Shown: positions 1 through 10,557, counted from the stretch's first letter. The stretch: 64,000 nucleotides of DNA from Pantoea sp. CCBC3-3-1 (GCF_007981265.1 NZ_CP034363.1:3844001-3908000); one strand, 5' to 3'. Notes: generated by a model from the sequence alone, not told the origin. Numbers and translations: made by a program.

Positions 1-420
1 GACCGGTAACGGCAGCCCAAACTTACGTTCGGCTGCGTCAAATGCCATTCTTTGCCAGTCGATATCAGATTCAGCCAGCACTTGATCCGTTAAGGCTTTA
101 TCAATGCCTTTTTGTCCCAATTCCATACGAATACGCTGTGGACCATAGCCTTTACGGCTACGGCTGGCAACAAAGCGCTCGGCGAAACGGGCATCATCAA
201 GATAATTGTTTTCATAACACCAGGCGACCACGCGGTCGATCAGCTCTGGCGTAAGAGGCTCAGGCTGCTGGGTTCGATCTTTTGCAAACATGGCAGCACG
301 TTCGGCTGAAAGCGACAGCTTGCGTCGAAATTCAGCTTCGCTGTGATCGCGCAAGGTCAAAATACGCATCGCTCTGTCCAGCTGGCGAGTAAACTGGTTA
401 CGTTCAGTGGCGTCAGACAT
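1..420 (-). CDS. recX: Regulatory protein RecX (3' end cut off by window edge)
   Basis: RecX binds RecA filaments and limits their growth and strand-exchange activity. The 140 codons present run from an ATG at 420 in frame to base 1. They show the basic, arginine-rich helical repeats of the family, including a DHSEAEFRRKL segment near residues 25-35 and an ASRSRKGYGPQRI segment near residues 84-96. Only roughly the last 25 residues are missing if the protein has the usual ~166-residue length. The gene lies 204 bp downstream of recA on the same strand, the usual arrangement, with a terminator hairpin between them. Its expression probably comes from read-through of recA transcripts, as in E. 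coli. The identification is secure from the N-terminal match and the context. Confidence 0.93.
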   Translation of the reverse strand, partial: MSDATERNQFTRQLDRAMRILTLRDHSEAEFRRKLSLSAERAAMFAKDRTQQPEPLTPELIDRVVAWCYENNYLDDARFAERFVASRSRKGYGPQRIRMELGQKGIDKALTDQVLAESDIDWQRMAFDAAERKFGLPLPV

Positions 421-515
421 GGTACTCCGAAGGTATCAGGTTTAAATCAAAGTAAGGGTAGCGAGGAACCGCTGAAGAAACAAAGTGGTTTTCGCTTTTC
501 AGGCTGCGGAAATGC

Positions 516-544
516 AAAAAGGAACGGCATGGTAGCCGTTCCTT
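516..544 (-). terminator. Rho-independent terminator between recA and recX
   Basis: Read on the minus strand, a 10-bp stem (AAGGAACGGC pairing with GCCGTTCCTT) with a 6-nt loop is followed by a run of T. It lies 80 bp past the recA stop and before recX, so it would end most recA transcripts and let a minority read on into recX. Confidence 0.8.
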
Positions 545-624
545 TTGAATGATTAACATCGTGCTCAGGCAAACGCATTTAACGTTTACCAGCATGCTGA
601 AAGGGTTCCCTTTCAGCCGACTAA

Positions 625-1701
<1,077 letters not shown>

Positions 1702-1756
1702 TCACGCGGGGTAAAGCACGCTTTCGCGGCTTCGTGTCACAATCAATATGGGTGCA

Positions 1757-1784
1757 ATTATACTGTATAGTCATACAGTATCAA
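1757..1784 (-). promoter_or_regulatory. recA promoter (-35 and -10)
   Basis: On the minus strand, TTGATA (1779-1784) and TATAAT (1757-1762) are separated by 16 bp, and the LexA box fills the spacer. This is the same geometry as E. coli recA. The -10 hexamer is 68 bp upstream of the recA start codon. Confidence 0.9.
1763..1778. promoter_or_regulatory. LexA (SOS) box of recA
   Basis: CTGTATAGTCATACAG fits the CTG-N10-CAG consensus with outer CTGT/ACAG arms, and the palindrome extends to 1761-1780. It sits between the -35 and -10 elements, where bound LexA would block RNA polymerase. Confidence 0.95.
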
Positions 1785-1786
1785 GC

Positions 1787-2281
1787 TTAATTTTTAAGAA
1801 AATGGTCACGCAACGTCAGCAGTGCCCAGGCCGTGGCCTGACGTCGTACCGCTTCCCGATCGCCGGAAAATACCTTGCGCTGCGCCAGCGTTTCGGCTGT
1901 TGCTGACGCGAAGCCAAACCATACGGTTCCCACGGGTTTTTCTGCGGAGCCGCCATCAGGACCGGCAATCCCGCTTACGGAGATGGCGAATTGAGCACAG
2001 GCTTTTTCCCTCGCGCCTTCAGCCATTTCGCGAACAACCTGTTCGCTTACTGCACCGTAGCCAGTGAGAGAATCCACGCTGACGCCTACCAGCTGCTGTT
2101 TGGCATCATTGCTGTAAGTGACAAATCCCCGTTCAAACCATTGCGAACTCCCCGCAACATCCGTGAGGATTTTAGCAATCCAGCCGCCGGTACAGGACTC
2201 TGCCGTGGTCACCGTGGCATTCAGGCGTTTCAGGTAACCGCCTACTTCTGTACTCAGCTGGATTAACTCATTATCCGTCAT
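1787..2281 (-). CDS. pncC: Nicotinamide-nucleotide amidase (CinA C-terminal domain family)
   Basis: This 164-residue protein is a stand-alone CinA C-terminal domain, the enzyme that deamidates nicotinamide mononucleotide to nicotinate mononucleotide in pyridine-nucleotide salvage. The family's AESCTGG signature is at residues 27-33 and the FVTYSNDAK segment near 53-61 supplies the conserved Tyr and Lys. The GIAGPDGG glycine-rich loop and the KPVGTVW segment follow in the C-terminal half. Its position directly upstream of recA is the standard enterobacterial arrangement. It lacks the N-terminal molybdopterin-binding-like domain of full CinA, as expected for PncC. Confidence 0.95.
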   Translation of the reverse strand: MTDNELIQLSTEVGGYLKRLNATVTTAESCTGGWIAKILTDVAGSSQWFERGFVTYSNDAKQQLVGVSVDSLTGYGAVSEQVVREMAEGAREKACAQFAISVSGIAGPDGGSAEKPVGTVWFGFASATAETLAQRKVFSGDREAVRRQATAWALLTLRDHFLKN

Positions 2282-2398
2282 CAGCGCTCCTCGCTAACTT
2301 ATAGAAGAAAGAGCAAGGTTAGCATTTTTTCAAAGCACGCGGAGAGGCACAGTCAGAGATTGCGAGTAGCTTTCCAGTAATGGGATTTCATTACCTTT

Positions 2399-2440
2399 GC
2401 CTGCGGGCGCTTAAGCCATGCCTGAGGATAAGCGCCAGGC
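2399..2440. repeat. Inverted repeat at the end of the fimbrial operon
   Basis: GGCGCTTA (2406-2413) pairs with TAAGCGCC (2429-2436) around a 15-nt loop. A further GCCT/AGGC pairing lies outside a 3-nt bulge. There is no T-run. It begins just past the adhesin stop codon and could act as a 3'-end stabiliser or a REP-like element. I cannot tell which. Confidence 0.5.
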
Positions 2441-2446
2441 GAACCG

Positions 2447-3475
2447 CTATTGATAGGAAAAAGTGATGCTGGCCACAGCATCCGCTGTACCTGGCGTAAT
2501 GTCGCCGGTACGAATATAACGGGTTTGAAAAGGCAGGTTTAGCACTTCAGCCTGCGAAGTACTTTGGATAAAAAACTGGCTAACGGTCGAATTCAAAGAA
2601 CTGTCTGGTCCGAGTGATAAGGGGCCAATATTATTATAAAAAAATTGCACTCCAACGCCAGAAGCAGTGGAGTCCGGCGTAAGCGAAACGGTATCCGTGA
2701 CGTTGGTTGGATCCGTCTGATCGGTGACTACGGCATACAGGGAGATATTTGCATCACAGCTCAGGTTAACGGAAAAATTGCGCAAGTCTGAAGTGCTGTT
2801 TACGGCAGAAAGCGTCCGCACATCCACCCGTCCCAGATCAATTTGCACATTTGGCGTCCCGATTGTGCAGCCTGATGCCAGCACGCTGATAGTCGTTGGC
2901 TCAATAATAACTTTTGCCGTGGCGGTTTCATTGTTATACGCAGTAAGTATCGCCGCATTAATGGCAGGCGTAGTATAAGTGCCACTGGCAAGAGGCTGCC
3001 CGGTTTTTACAAAAGTGACTTTAGCAGCCCAGCCCAAGTTCATTGCCGTACCACTTGTCCCGTCAGCAGGATACGTTTGGGTAATACCGCTCTGCAATGG
3101 CACATAGTTTGTGCCATTGGCATCTTTGAGTCCCAGAATAAAACCGACACCCGGCACGCCCGTTTCAAATACCGCGTAGCTTACGCCGTCCAGGATTACC
3201 GTCTGCCCGGATGGGATTACGCTACTGTCGGGTTCCATGGTCCCTTTAGAACACCAGTAGATTGTGCCACACCAAAACACCTTGTTATTTGTTACCGATG
3301 CGCTCCAGTCTCCACCAATAATACTACCGCCAGTCACAGAGTCTGCCGGGCCGGAATAATTCAGCTCACCAGGTGACAAGGTTATGTCTGACTTCCACTC
3401 CAGCGCGTAAGCAGGGCGGAAGAGAAACATACCCGCCAGAAAAATCACCAGGTAATATTTATCAAAATGTCTCAT
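2447..3475 (-). CDS. Fimbrial tip adhesin, two-domain
   Basis: Last gene of the fimbrial operon. The 342-residue product begins with a secretion signal ending near residue 24 (PAYA). An N-terminal region of about 175 residues resembles no pilin and contains a close cysteine pair (WCGTIYWC); it is probably the receptor-binding domain. The C-terminal ~150 residues look like a pilin domain: an ASGCTIG start, a second cysteine about 40 residues on (NLSC), and the final aromatic-containing strand ITFSYQ used for donor-strand exchange. Operon position and two-domain plan fit a FimH-type tip adhesin. The ligand cannot be inferred. The gene is preceded by the minor subunit with a 52-bp gap. Confidence 0.85.
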   Translation of the reverse strand: MRHFDKYYLVIFLAGMFLFRPAYALEWKSDITLSPGELNYSGPADSVTGGSIIGGDWSASVTNNKVFWCGTIYWCSKGTMEPDSSVIPSGQTVILDGVSYAVFETGVPGVGFILGLKDANGTNYVPLQSGITQTYPADGTSGTAMNLGWAAKVTFVKTGQPLASGTYTTPAINAAILTAYNNETATAKVIIEPTTISVLASGCTIGTPNVQIDLGRVDVRTLSAVNSTSDLRNFSVNLSCDANISLYAVVTDQTDPTNVTDTVSLTPDSTASGVGVQFFYNNIGPLSLGPDSSLNSTVSQFFIQSTSQAEVLNLPFQTRYIRTGDITPGTADAVASITFSYQ

Positions 3476-3527
3476 CTGAAGTTGATCCTTGTACCGAAGA
3501 AGAAATTACCGGGCAATTTTTGCAACG

Positions 3528-4055
3528 TTAGCGATATTCAACCGTATAAGTTGCCGTTGCTGTGACATTGCCAGGCGTCACAGGAAGTTGAGTGGCAATA
3601 AGACGCGCATAAAAAAGCATATCCACACTATTTTCTCCGGTCAGGCCATAAGCTGCGGTGGGATGATCAAGTGGAATAACCGAGCCAGTGCGATCAAGCA
3701 AAGAAATTGCCACACCTGATGCCCCCCCTTCATCCGTTTTTAAATACCGGCCATCATATTCATCACCCTCACCAGTAAAAGTAATCGTTGCGCCCTTAAA
3801 TGTTGGGCCACACTCTTCGAGTTTGATCCTGAAAGGCGTTTTAATCTGGCTAACAGCGCCTGTCCTTAAGAACTGCCGAGTGGAAATATTACCCAATGGA
3901 ATAGTGATATTTTCCGATTCGGTCGCAATTGTGCATGTATTGCCATAAAGCACACCTGATACTTTAATATATACATCATAGGCCGCAACGGGAAAGCAGT
4001 AGCTACATGCCAATAGTATTGGGAATAACCGTCGGATTAATAAATTCACTGACAT
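3528..4055 (-). CDS. Minor fimbrial subunit
   Basis: A 175-residue secreted pilin-fold protein: signal peptide to about residue 24, first cysteine in GNTCTIA, second in LEECGP, and a C-terminal TATYTVEYR strand typical of subunits bound by the periplasmic chaperone and usher. By position between usher and adhesin it is probably an adaptor joining adhesin to shaft, like FimF or FimG. Its start overlaps the end of the usher gene by 10 bp, which indicates translational coupling. Confidence 0.88.
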   Translation of the reverse strand: MSVNLLIRRLFPILLACSYCFPVAAYDVYIKVSGVLYGNTCTIATESENITIPLGNISTRQFLRTGAVSQIKTPFRIKLEECGPTFKGATITFTGEGDEYDGRYLKTDEGGASGVAISLLDRTGSVIPLDHPTAAYGLTGENSVDMLFYARLIATQLPVTPGNVTATATYTVEYR

Positions 4056-6601
4056 ACCAACCCTTGTGTATAAATATTTGTATCAGCATTATATTTACTG
4101 GCGATAAGACGATAGTTAGCCGTACAGCGTTGGTGCGCTTTCCGTCCCCATTGCGCAATCAGCACGCCACTTTCTGGTAATCCTGAAAGCCAAAGCGATC
4201 CCGCATCTCCAACTATCCCCGTTGAATTATCACGCGTTTTCAACGTAACGGTGGTACCAAAAGGCAACCACTCGCCGTCTTTTTTTATCGAAAAAATAGC
4301 CCGATATCCAAGCTGAGTGGTAAGTGTGGCGCGGACCATAGCACCTTCACCAGGGGTTTTACTCACTACTGACTGCGGGATCTCAACGTTATCGCCGAGC
4401 GTCTTAACGTCCAGATCTACACGATTTTCTCTGTAAGCCGAAGCATAAGGAATCACTGCGTAACCCCGAGAGTCGGTATAAATTCCCGTCTGATTACCTA
4501 CTTTTACATTGGCTGCACCTGGCGCTTTTACCAAAATATTGGTATTCCCGAGTGGCTGGCTTAACGTCAGGCCATTTGCGTGCAGAACAATACCTCCACT
4601 GGTACCATAATTATAATAACGACTCTCTGCTGAGTAGCTGTAGCCGGCATTATAAACCCCATGACTGCCTTGATATTTAACCGACATATCTGCTCCGCTC
4701 TGATTATTGCTTTTGTTTCCATAACGTGCATTCAGGTTGTAATTTAAGTTTTCATATCCCGGCATATTCCCACTAACACCTGTGGTATGGGTCGTTCCGG
4801 AACGATGGTTGTTAGTCATTGAATAGCGCGCCCGAGCACCCGACACTATTTTATTTAAAGGTACTGAAGCAGAAAGAGAAATTATGTTATCACTTTTATC
4901 TGACCAGATATTTTGGCTGCGTTGCCATGCCAGCCCCCATGACACCGCCTGCCAACTGCTATTCCAGGCCACCTGCAAGCTTTTATTTGTTTTGCCGGAA
5001 TTCCAGTAACGTTGCTGATCCAAAGATAAAGAGAGTGAGCCATAATCCGCAATACGTTGCGAAATCAGCAGCTGATTATGCATTTTTCGAGCATAGGTCA
5101 GGTTGTAATAGCTACTGTTATCGTTGACGATATGCCTGTCATCCAAAGATGTCGTTCTTTCTCCGCCCTGCATACGCTTACAGGCCGTATCTGACAGCGT
5201 ATAAAATCCCTGGGTTGTGTATTGCCATGAATAAAAGTTGAGGGTCGTTCCAGCCGTGTTTAATATCTTGCTGTATCGGAAACGAACCGAATCACCGCTG
5301 TGGCGAGTATTATTGGCTAATAAGCTGTTGGCATGGATAGCATCAATGGAAAAGGCGCCATAAGCGCCGATATTTTGTCCCATTCCAACAGCAAAAGCGC
5401 GATAGTTTTCTGAGAACTGTATCCCGCCATAAAACGTCAGCCCATAACGCCAACCATAGAAAAAATCGCTCTGCGCGAAAGCAGGAGCTGCCTGGTGAGT
5501 TTCTCCACGAAAATTACCCGCTTCCAGTGAATATTTGAACTGCCCCTGCCTGACAAGGTTCGGGACGCTGGCAAAAGGCACCACGTAACGCGTAACCTGG
5601 CCATCAACTTCTTCAATAGCCACCTCCAGATCGCCGCCTGATGATGTCGGATAAAGATCGTTAATAATGAATTCACCCGGCGTTACGCTGGTCTGGTAAA
5701 TAACATTGCCGTTCTGACGAATGCGGACTGTTGCGTTAGTCCGGGCAATGCCTCTGACCTGCGGAGCGTAGCCTCGCAGGCTATTTGGCAACATATTCTC
5801 ATCAGAGGCGAGCTGGACCCCGCGAATTCCCGCACTATCGAAAATGGCGGAAGATGTGTAGGTTTCGCCCAGGGTTATCTGGGATTTTAAAGGGATAACC
5901 TCCCGTTGCAGCGTGGTACTAATGTGATTCCAGGTGCCCTTCTGGCTGGTAGTATAGGTCCAGTTAGAAGCGTCTCTTAAACGCCATGGCCCTATATTAA
6001 CCCCACTGTTAAGACCAAGAAAATAGTTGGTACGCCGTAAGTTGCTCTGTCCGGAGTAATCACTTTGGGAACCATTGGCGCTATAGCTAACAAAGGCGGT
6101 ATTGATACCCTGCTCCCAGCTCGCTGGATTGATAAAACCTCGCGGCCGGTTTTGCATGAGTACCTGAGGGAAAGTCAGTTTCAGAGTCATCTTGCCGGCA
6201 TCAAAATCGCTCTTAATATCATTGTCCTGAAAAATACTTTTAAGCAGAAGACAGCCCTTTTGTGGCGAAATTTTAGATGCCCGCTGGCGATCGAGACCCA
6301 GCTCGTCCATTTCCTCAGCGGTAAAACAGGGAAGAAGTTGTGAGGCCTGGCTCTCCTCAGGAGCGACAAAAGAAACCTCTTTGTCGCCTACAAACTCATT
6401 ATTTACAAATACTGCTGTGTGATATTTTCCCGGAGGAATATCATTTCCTTGCTCCAGCCAGGACAAGTCGGCTACGTTACCTTCTTTACCCGCAAGAAAA
6501 AGCGGATTGAATTGATATTTATCCTGAGCAACGGCTGCATTGAGGAACAGAAGTAGCCCCAACGTTAACGCATTCCCGGGAAAATAAAAATTTTTATTCA
6601 T
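4046..6601 (-). CDS. Outer-membrane fimbrial usher (FimD/PapC family)
   Basis: The 851-residue usher forms the outer-membrane pore through which chaperone-bound subunits are assembled and secreted. A signal peptide (about residues 1-25) precedes the N-terminal chaperone-binding domain, which starts with YQFNPLFLAG. A long beta-barrel region contains the plug domain, and two small C-terminal domains end with a cysteine pair (HQRCTANYRL ... GLVCQ). Length is typical for the family. It lies 41 bp downstream of the chaperone gene and overlaps the minor subunit. No frameshift or truncation is apparent, so the system looks functional. Confidence 0.96.
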   Translation of the reverse strand: MNKNFYFPGNALTLGLLLFLNAAVAQDKYQFNPLFLAGKEGNVADLSWLEQGNDIPPGKYHTAVFVNNEFVGDKEVSFVAPEESQASQLLPCFTAEEMDELGLDRQRASKISPQKGCLLLKSIFQDNDIKSDFDAGKMTLKLTFPQVLMQNRPRGFINPASWEQGINTAFVSYSANGSQSDYSGQSNLRRTNYFLGLNSGVNIGPWRLRDASNWTYTTSQKGTWNHISTTLQREVIPLKSQITLGETYTSSAIFDSAGIRGVQLASDENMLPNSLRGYAPQVRGIARTNATVRIRQNGNVIYQTSVTPGEFIINDLYPTSSGGDLEVAIEEVDGQVTRYVVPFASVPNLVRQGQFKYSLEAGNFRGETHQAAPAFAQSDFFYGWRYGLTFYGGIQFSENYRAFAVGMGQNIGAYGAFSIDAIHANSLLANNTRHSGDSVRFRYSKILNTAGTTLNFYSWQYTTQGFYTLSDTACKRMQGGERTTSLDDRHIVNDNSSYYNLTYARKMHNQLLISQRIADYGSLSLSLDQQRYWNSGKTNKSLQVAWNSSWQAVSWGLAWQRSQNIWSDKSDNIISLSASVPLNKIVSGARARYSMTNNHRSGTTHTTGVSGNMPGYENLNYNLNARYGNKSNNQSGADMSVKYQGSHGVYNAGYSYSAESRYYNYGTSGGIVLHANGLTLSQPLGNTNILVKAPGAANVKVGNQTGIYTDSRGYAVIPYASAYRENRVDLDVKTLGDNVEIPQSVVSKTPGEGAMVRATLTTQLGYRAIFSIKKDGEWLPFGTTVTLKTRDNSTGIVGDAGSLWLSGLPESGVLIAQWGRKAHQRCTANYRLIASKYNADTNIYTQGLVCQ

Positions 6602-6642
6602 AGGTATCGTCTACGAATTATCTGCATTGTATTAATGGCTCG

Positions 6643-7326
6643 TTAATTTATCTTCTTGTTCAACAGAGATGTCCACGCACCATAATCGTTAATAGTTTGG
6701 TAACTCATGTTTCTTGCATTACTAAAGTTACCTGGAACCGTAACACTTCCTTCAGGTGGCAGCATAAAAGGTTTGATCTCCTTATTGTCTACACGCAGCG
6801 TAATCAGGGTCAGGTAATAAGGCGTTGGGTTTTTTAACGTGAGCTTACTGCCATTGAGAGAAGGCAATATTTTCTTATATGTCTCATTTGATTTTTCAGA
6901 CAGCCCTGCCGGACGGTAAAAAACTTTAATTCGACTGGCCGCAGCCAGCTGTAATGTGTTTTTTCCCTGTTCTGAAGTCTGGGGGATGGCTTTTACCGTA
7001 AGCCAGTAAAGCGTTTCCCTGTCATTCGGCAACCCTTTTCCGGTAAAGATAATACGTAAGGTATTTTCACTTTTTGGCCGCAGCACGGATAATGGCGGAA
7101 CCACAACAAAGTCCTGCGTTTTCACACCGGCATCGTTTTCCAGCCATGTTTGAATAAGGAAAGGTGAAGTAGTATGAGTATTACGAACATCAAGGGACGT
7201 CTGTTTCTCATTTGCATGGTAAACCAGACGAGTTGATCCCAGCCCAACGCCACCTGAGCCAGCTATTGCCGCCTGCGCTGACAAAAATAATGAAAAGATC
7301 GCCAGCAGGAGACCAGTAACACGCAT
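6643..7326 (-). CDS. Periplasmic fimbrial chaperone
   Basis: A 227-residue PapD/FimC-like chaperone with a signal peptide to about residue 22. Two immunoglobulin-like domains follow. The conserved RETLYWLTVKAIP signature (near residues 104-116) and the N-terminal GSTRLVYHA strand are clear. It delivers subunits to the usher by donor-strand complementation. The gene follows the major subunit after a 60-bp gap that contains a hairpin, and precedes the usher. Confidence 0.95.
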   Translation of the reverse strand: MRVTGLLLAIFSLFLSAQAAIAGSGGVGLGSTRLVYHANEKQTSLDVRNTHTTSPFLIQTWLENDAGVKTQDFVVVPPLSVLRPKSENTLRIIFTGKGLPNDRETLYWLTVKAIPQTSEQGKNTLQLAAASRIKVFYRPAGLSEKSNETYKKILPSLNGSKLTLKNPTPYYLTLITLRVDNKEIKPFMLPPEGSVTVPGNFSNARNMSYQTINDYGAWTSLLNKKIN

Positions 7327-7353
7327 ATTCGTTTACCTCTAAAAATAGAATAT

Positions 7354-7374
7354 CCGGAATGATTAACATTCCGG
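7354..7374 (-). terminator. Intercistronic hairpin after the major fimbrial subunit gene
   Basis: CCGGAATG and CATTCCGG form a perfect 8-bp stem with a 5-nt loop. On the minus strand it is followed by a T-rich stretch (ATATTCTATTTTT). Lying between the major subunit and chaperone genes, it probably acts as a partial terminator or RNA stabiliser that keeps the pilin in excess. Confidence 0.6.
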
Positions 7375-7386
7375 CTTCAGGGTTTA

Positions 7387-7956
7387 TTAAGAATAAGTGA
7401 GGGTATAAGTTGCTACTGCGCTTGCGTCACCTGCTGTCACACTGCCTTTTTCCGTATGGTATTTTGCACTAAATTTCAGGGTATTCGTTCCGGCGCGTAG
7501 TGCCGTGTTATCACTATTCTCATTTAACTTAATCTGGGTGCCCGCTTCATCATAAAAACGAATTGACAGATTTTGTGCCGATCCGCTTCCGCCATTCGTG
7601 CCGGTGGCCAGACCGCTGGCATCATCAGCATCGGCAATGCCGGTAAAGTTTACAGCTACATTGGTATAAGTACTGTTGTCGCAATCTTCGAGACTAATAG
7701 TGAAATCTTTTCCGGTTGAAAGTGTTGTTCCCGCTGTAGCAAGTGAAGCTGCACGTACCTGTCCCATATTGATACTCTGAACGGCAGAACTGCTGGATAA
7801 AGCACAAGCGGCAGTAATTACGCTGCCTTCAAAATTTAAGGTGCCGCCATCAACCGTAACCGGGATAACCTCATCTTCGGCATAAGACAGTGCTGGCATA
7901 ACAGCTAATGCACTGCAAATTGACATTGCTACAACTGATTTCAACATTAAACGCAT
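7387..7956 (-). CDS. Major fimbrial subunit (type 1 pilin family)
   Basis: The main shaft pilin. I chose the ATG at 7956 (189 residues) over one 7 codons upstream because GGAGAG lies 7 bp before it and the following sequence is a standard signal peptide ending ALSYA. The mature protein has the two family cysteines (ITAACALSS and LEDCDNS), a serine/threonine/alanine-rich composition, and a C-terminal VATYTLTYS strand with the penultimate tyrosine recognised by the chaperone. It is the first gene of the five-gene operon. The 388 bp upstream (7957-8344) are AT-rich and show no inverted repeats typical of a phase-variable promoter. Confidence 0.93.
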   Translation of the reverse strand: MRLMLKSVVAMSICSALAVMPALSYAEDEVIPVTVDGGTLNFEGSVITAACALSSSSAVQSINMGQVRAASLATAGTTLSTGKDFTISLEDCDNSTYTNVAVNFTGIADADDASGLATGTNGGSGSAQNLSIRFYDEAGTQIKLNENSDNTALRAGTNTLKFSAKYHTEKGSVTAGDASAVATYTLTYS

Positions 7957-8344
7957 AATTACACTCTCCATATGCAAAAACTTTAAATTAATCTATTTAA
8001 ATAACAATGAAACATAAAATAAAAACTTCACCACTGGCTGCCGACCGTTGCCGATAAATTTATAAAAAAAATTTTATTGATAACATCCCTGTCAAAAACT
8101 CCCTAACAAAATCAATACAACAACAAGATAATTAATCAACTAACTTAAAATGAACGGATAAGATTCAATCTAAAAAATGGCTCCCTGCCCGGTAGTTAGA
8201 GGCTTCCTGCGAAATAAAGCTAACTCCGTTACGGTATTAATACGGCAGGATCGCAGAATGACTTAAATTTTTTTCGAAAAGTTGACGGATCCCGGATCGG
8301 CCATCCAGGGTTAATGTTTGCCGTCTGGCTCTCAGGAATACGCT

Positions 8345-9493
8345 GTGAAACTTTCCCCGCGCTTCGTCATATTGCTGTTGCTAACAGGCTGTAGTCGTTC
8401 AGCTGAACTTATCCCGCCGCATGGTCAGGCAACATTCGCGCATTACCAGCAGGAAACCACACGTTGGGTAGAGCAACACCGGCTCTTTCAGAGCAGCGAT
8501 CGGGTAGCCGAGCTGAGGTGGAATACGCCACAAGAATGGCGGCCGGCGGGCGTTCCTGATCAAGGCATTCTGTTGATCCATGGGTTGGGCGATTCACCCG
8601 GCTCTTTCACGGATATCGGGCCGGAACTGGCAAAGGACGGTTTTCTGGTACGTACAGTCCTGTTGCCGGGACAGGGTACACAGCCAAAAGATTTAATCGG
8701 GGTGTCGGCGGATGACTGGCGGAGTATCGTTAACGAACAGATGGCTATATTGCGCAAGGATGTGGGCAAGGTTTGGCTGGGCGGCTTTTCGACCGGAGCC
8801 AACCTGGCGATTGAATATGCCTACCAGCATCAGGACGTTAAAGGACTGCTGCTCTTTTCACCGGCGATTAAGGCGAATGAGCCGCTGGTAGCAACGACAC
8901 CGTTTATTGCCTTATTCCGCAACTGGCTGCGAAAACCGAAACCCGGCTATCCCACTCAGCGCGCGACGCGTTATATGACGGTACCAACCAACGGCTTCGC
9001 GCAGTTCTGGCGCACCAGCAGCGCCGCACAGCAAAAGCTAAACCAGCATCCCTATGATAAACCGGTGCTGATCGTCGCCACCGAGCACGATTCGGTGCTG
9101 GATACCCAAAGCCTGCTGGCGCACTTTGATCGACAATTCACCTCGCCACAAAGCCGCCTGATCTGGTATGGCTATCCGCAGCCACAAAACGCGCTGTCAA
9201 ACCGGGTGCTGATCCGGACAGACTCCCTGCCAGACCAGCATATCAGCCAGTTTTCCCATATGTCGGTGCTCTTTTCACCGCAGAATCCCGTCTACGGTGT
9301 GCACGGCAGCGACCGGATATGTGAAAACGGCCAGAGCGATACCGACTATCTCGCCTGCCGCCAGGGCGCTGAAGTGTGGTTTTCCGACTGGGGACTGCGG
9401 GAAACCGGTAAAATTCATGCGCGCCTGACCTGGAATCCCTGGTTCAGCTGGCAAAACAGGGTAATGAAGCAGGTTGTCTCTGATATTCCCTAA
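8345..9493 (+). CDS. Putative lipoprotein alpha/beta hydrolase
   Basis: A 382-residue protein beginning at a GTG preceded by AGGA at 7-bp spacing. An upstream TTG at 8318 is open but has no ribosome site and would spoil the signal peptide. The N-terminus is a lipoprotein signal with lipobox LLTG before Cys16. The rest is an alpha/beta hydrolase: an oxyanion-hole-like HGLGDSP at 79-85, the nucleophile elbow GFSTG with Ser149, and a later EHDSV segment that could hold the acid. It resembles carboxylesterase or lysophospholipase families, but the substrate is not known. Its end overlaps the convergent mltB by 4 bp. Confidence 0.8.
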   Translation: MKLSPRFVILLLLTGCSRSAELIPPHGQATFAHYQQETTRWVEQHRLFQSSDRVAELRWNTPQEWRPAGVPDQGILLIHGLGDSPGSFTDIGPELAKDGFLVRTVLLPGQGTQPKDLIGVSADDWRSIVNEQMAILRKDVGKVWLGGFSTGANLAIEYAYQHQDVKGLLLFSPAIKANEPLVATTPFIALFRNWLRKPKPGYPTQRATRYMTVPTNGFAQFWRTSSAAQQKLNQHPYDKPVLIVATEHDSVLDTQSLLAHFDRQFTSPQSRLIWYGYPQPQNALSNRVLIRTDSLPDQHISQFSHMSVLFSPQNPVYGVHGSDRICENGQSDTDYLACRQGAEVWFSDWGLRETGKIHARLTWNPWFSWQNRVMKQVVSDIP

Positions 9494-10557
9494 CGGGCAT
9501 CCCGCACTGCTTCACCAAGCTGCCACACTGCCATCGCATAGTGGTTGCTGTGGTTGTAACGGGTAATCGCGTAGAAATTAGGTAATCCGTACCAGTACTG
9601 ATAGTAGGTACCCATATCAAAGCGCAACAAACTGATCTGTTGTTCGCCGTTCAGGGGCACCTGTGGTGACAGGCCAGCCGCTGACAGCTCGGCGGGTGTA
9701 TAGCGGGTTTTAAAACCGTTTTCCAGCAGCGGTGCCTGTCCGTTAGCCGGTACGGCAACCGTGGCCCCCTTCACCCAGCCATGTGCGTTAAAATAGTGGG
9801 CGACGCTACCGATAGCATCGACCGGATCCCATAGGTTGATATGACCATCACCGTTAAAATCTACCGCATACTGTTTAAAAGATGACGGCATAAACTGGCC
9901 GTAGCCCATGGCACCCGCAAAGGAGCCACGCAAATCGAGCGGATCGTCGTTTTCTTCTCTCGCCATCAGCAGGAAAGTTTCCAGCTCGCTACTGAAATAT
10001 TCAGCACGGCGCGGATAAGCAAAAGAGAGCGTCGCCAGCGCATCAATGATGCGGGTTTTCCCCATCACCCTTCCCCAGCGGGTTTCCACCCCAATAATGC
10101 CGACGATGATTTCCGGCGGCACACCATAGACCTGCCAGGCGCGATTGAGCGCATCCTGATACTGATTCCAGAACTGCACGCCGTTCTGAACGTTATCCGG
10201 AACGATGAATTTTTTACGATAGCGCAGCCATGCGCCATTCGGGCCGGCCGGGGGTTGATAAGCCGGTGCCTGACGATCCATCAGCCGCAATACCCAGTCC
10301 AGCCGCTTCGCCTGCGCCAGCACATCATGCAGCTGCTGACGATCGAAATTATGCTCGCGTACCATTTTATCAATAAAGGCCGCCGTCGCGGGGTTATCCG
10401 CAAAATCGCCGCCTAACGGGGCAATATTATGGGAAGGCTCCAGCAGAAAACCGTTGCCGCCCTTAAAAGGATTGCCGTGCGGTTGCGGCTGGGGTGCTTT
10501 ACTGCTGCAGGCCGAAAGCAGCAGCAGCGCAGGTAACAGTGTGGCCAGATGACGCAT
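9490..10557 (-). CDS. mltB: Membrane-bound lytic murein transglycosylase B
   Basis: MltB cleaves the glycan strands of peptidoglycan, leaving 1,6-anhydromuramic ends. The 355-residue product is an outer-membrane lipoprotein by its LLSA-Cys17 lipobox. The catalytic glutamate is in the GVETRWG motif (Glu158), followed by the AMGYGQFMPSSF segment and a calcium-binding-like FNGDGHINLWDP loop, all characteristic of this family. Length is close to the E. coli protein (361). The gene is convergent with the upstream hydrolase and divergent from the DJ-1/PfpI gene. Confidence 0.96.
   Translation of the reverse strand: MRHLATLLPALLLLSACSSKAPQPQPHGNPFKGGNGFLLEPSHNIAPLGGDFADNPATAAFIDKMVREHNFDRQQLHDVLAQAKRLDWVLRLMDRQAPAYQPPAGPNGAWLRYRKKFIVPDNVQNGVQFWNQYQDALNRAWQVYGVPPEIIVGIIGVETRWGRVMGKTRIIDALATLSFAYPRRAEYFSSELETFLLMAREENDDPLDLRGSFAGAMGYGQFMPSSFKQYAVDFNGDGHINLWDPVDAIGSVAHYFNAHGWVKGATVAVPANGQAPLLENGFKTRYTPAELSAAGLSPQVPLNGEQQISLLRFDMGTYYQYWYGLPNFYAITRYNHSNHYAMAVWQLGEAVRDAR

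Noticed and set aside
7957..8344. Invertible phase-variation switch upstream of the fimbrial operon
   Set aside because: No pair of flanking inverted repeats and no fimB/fimE-type recombinase gene is visible. Only short AT-rich palindromes were found.
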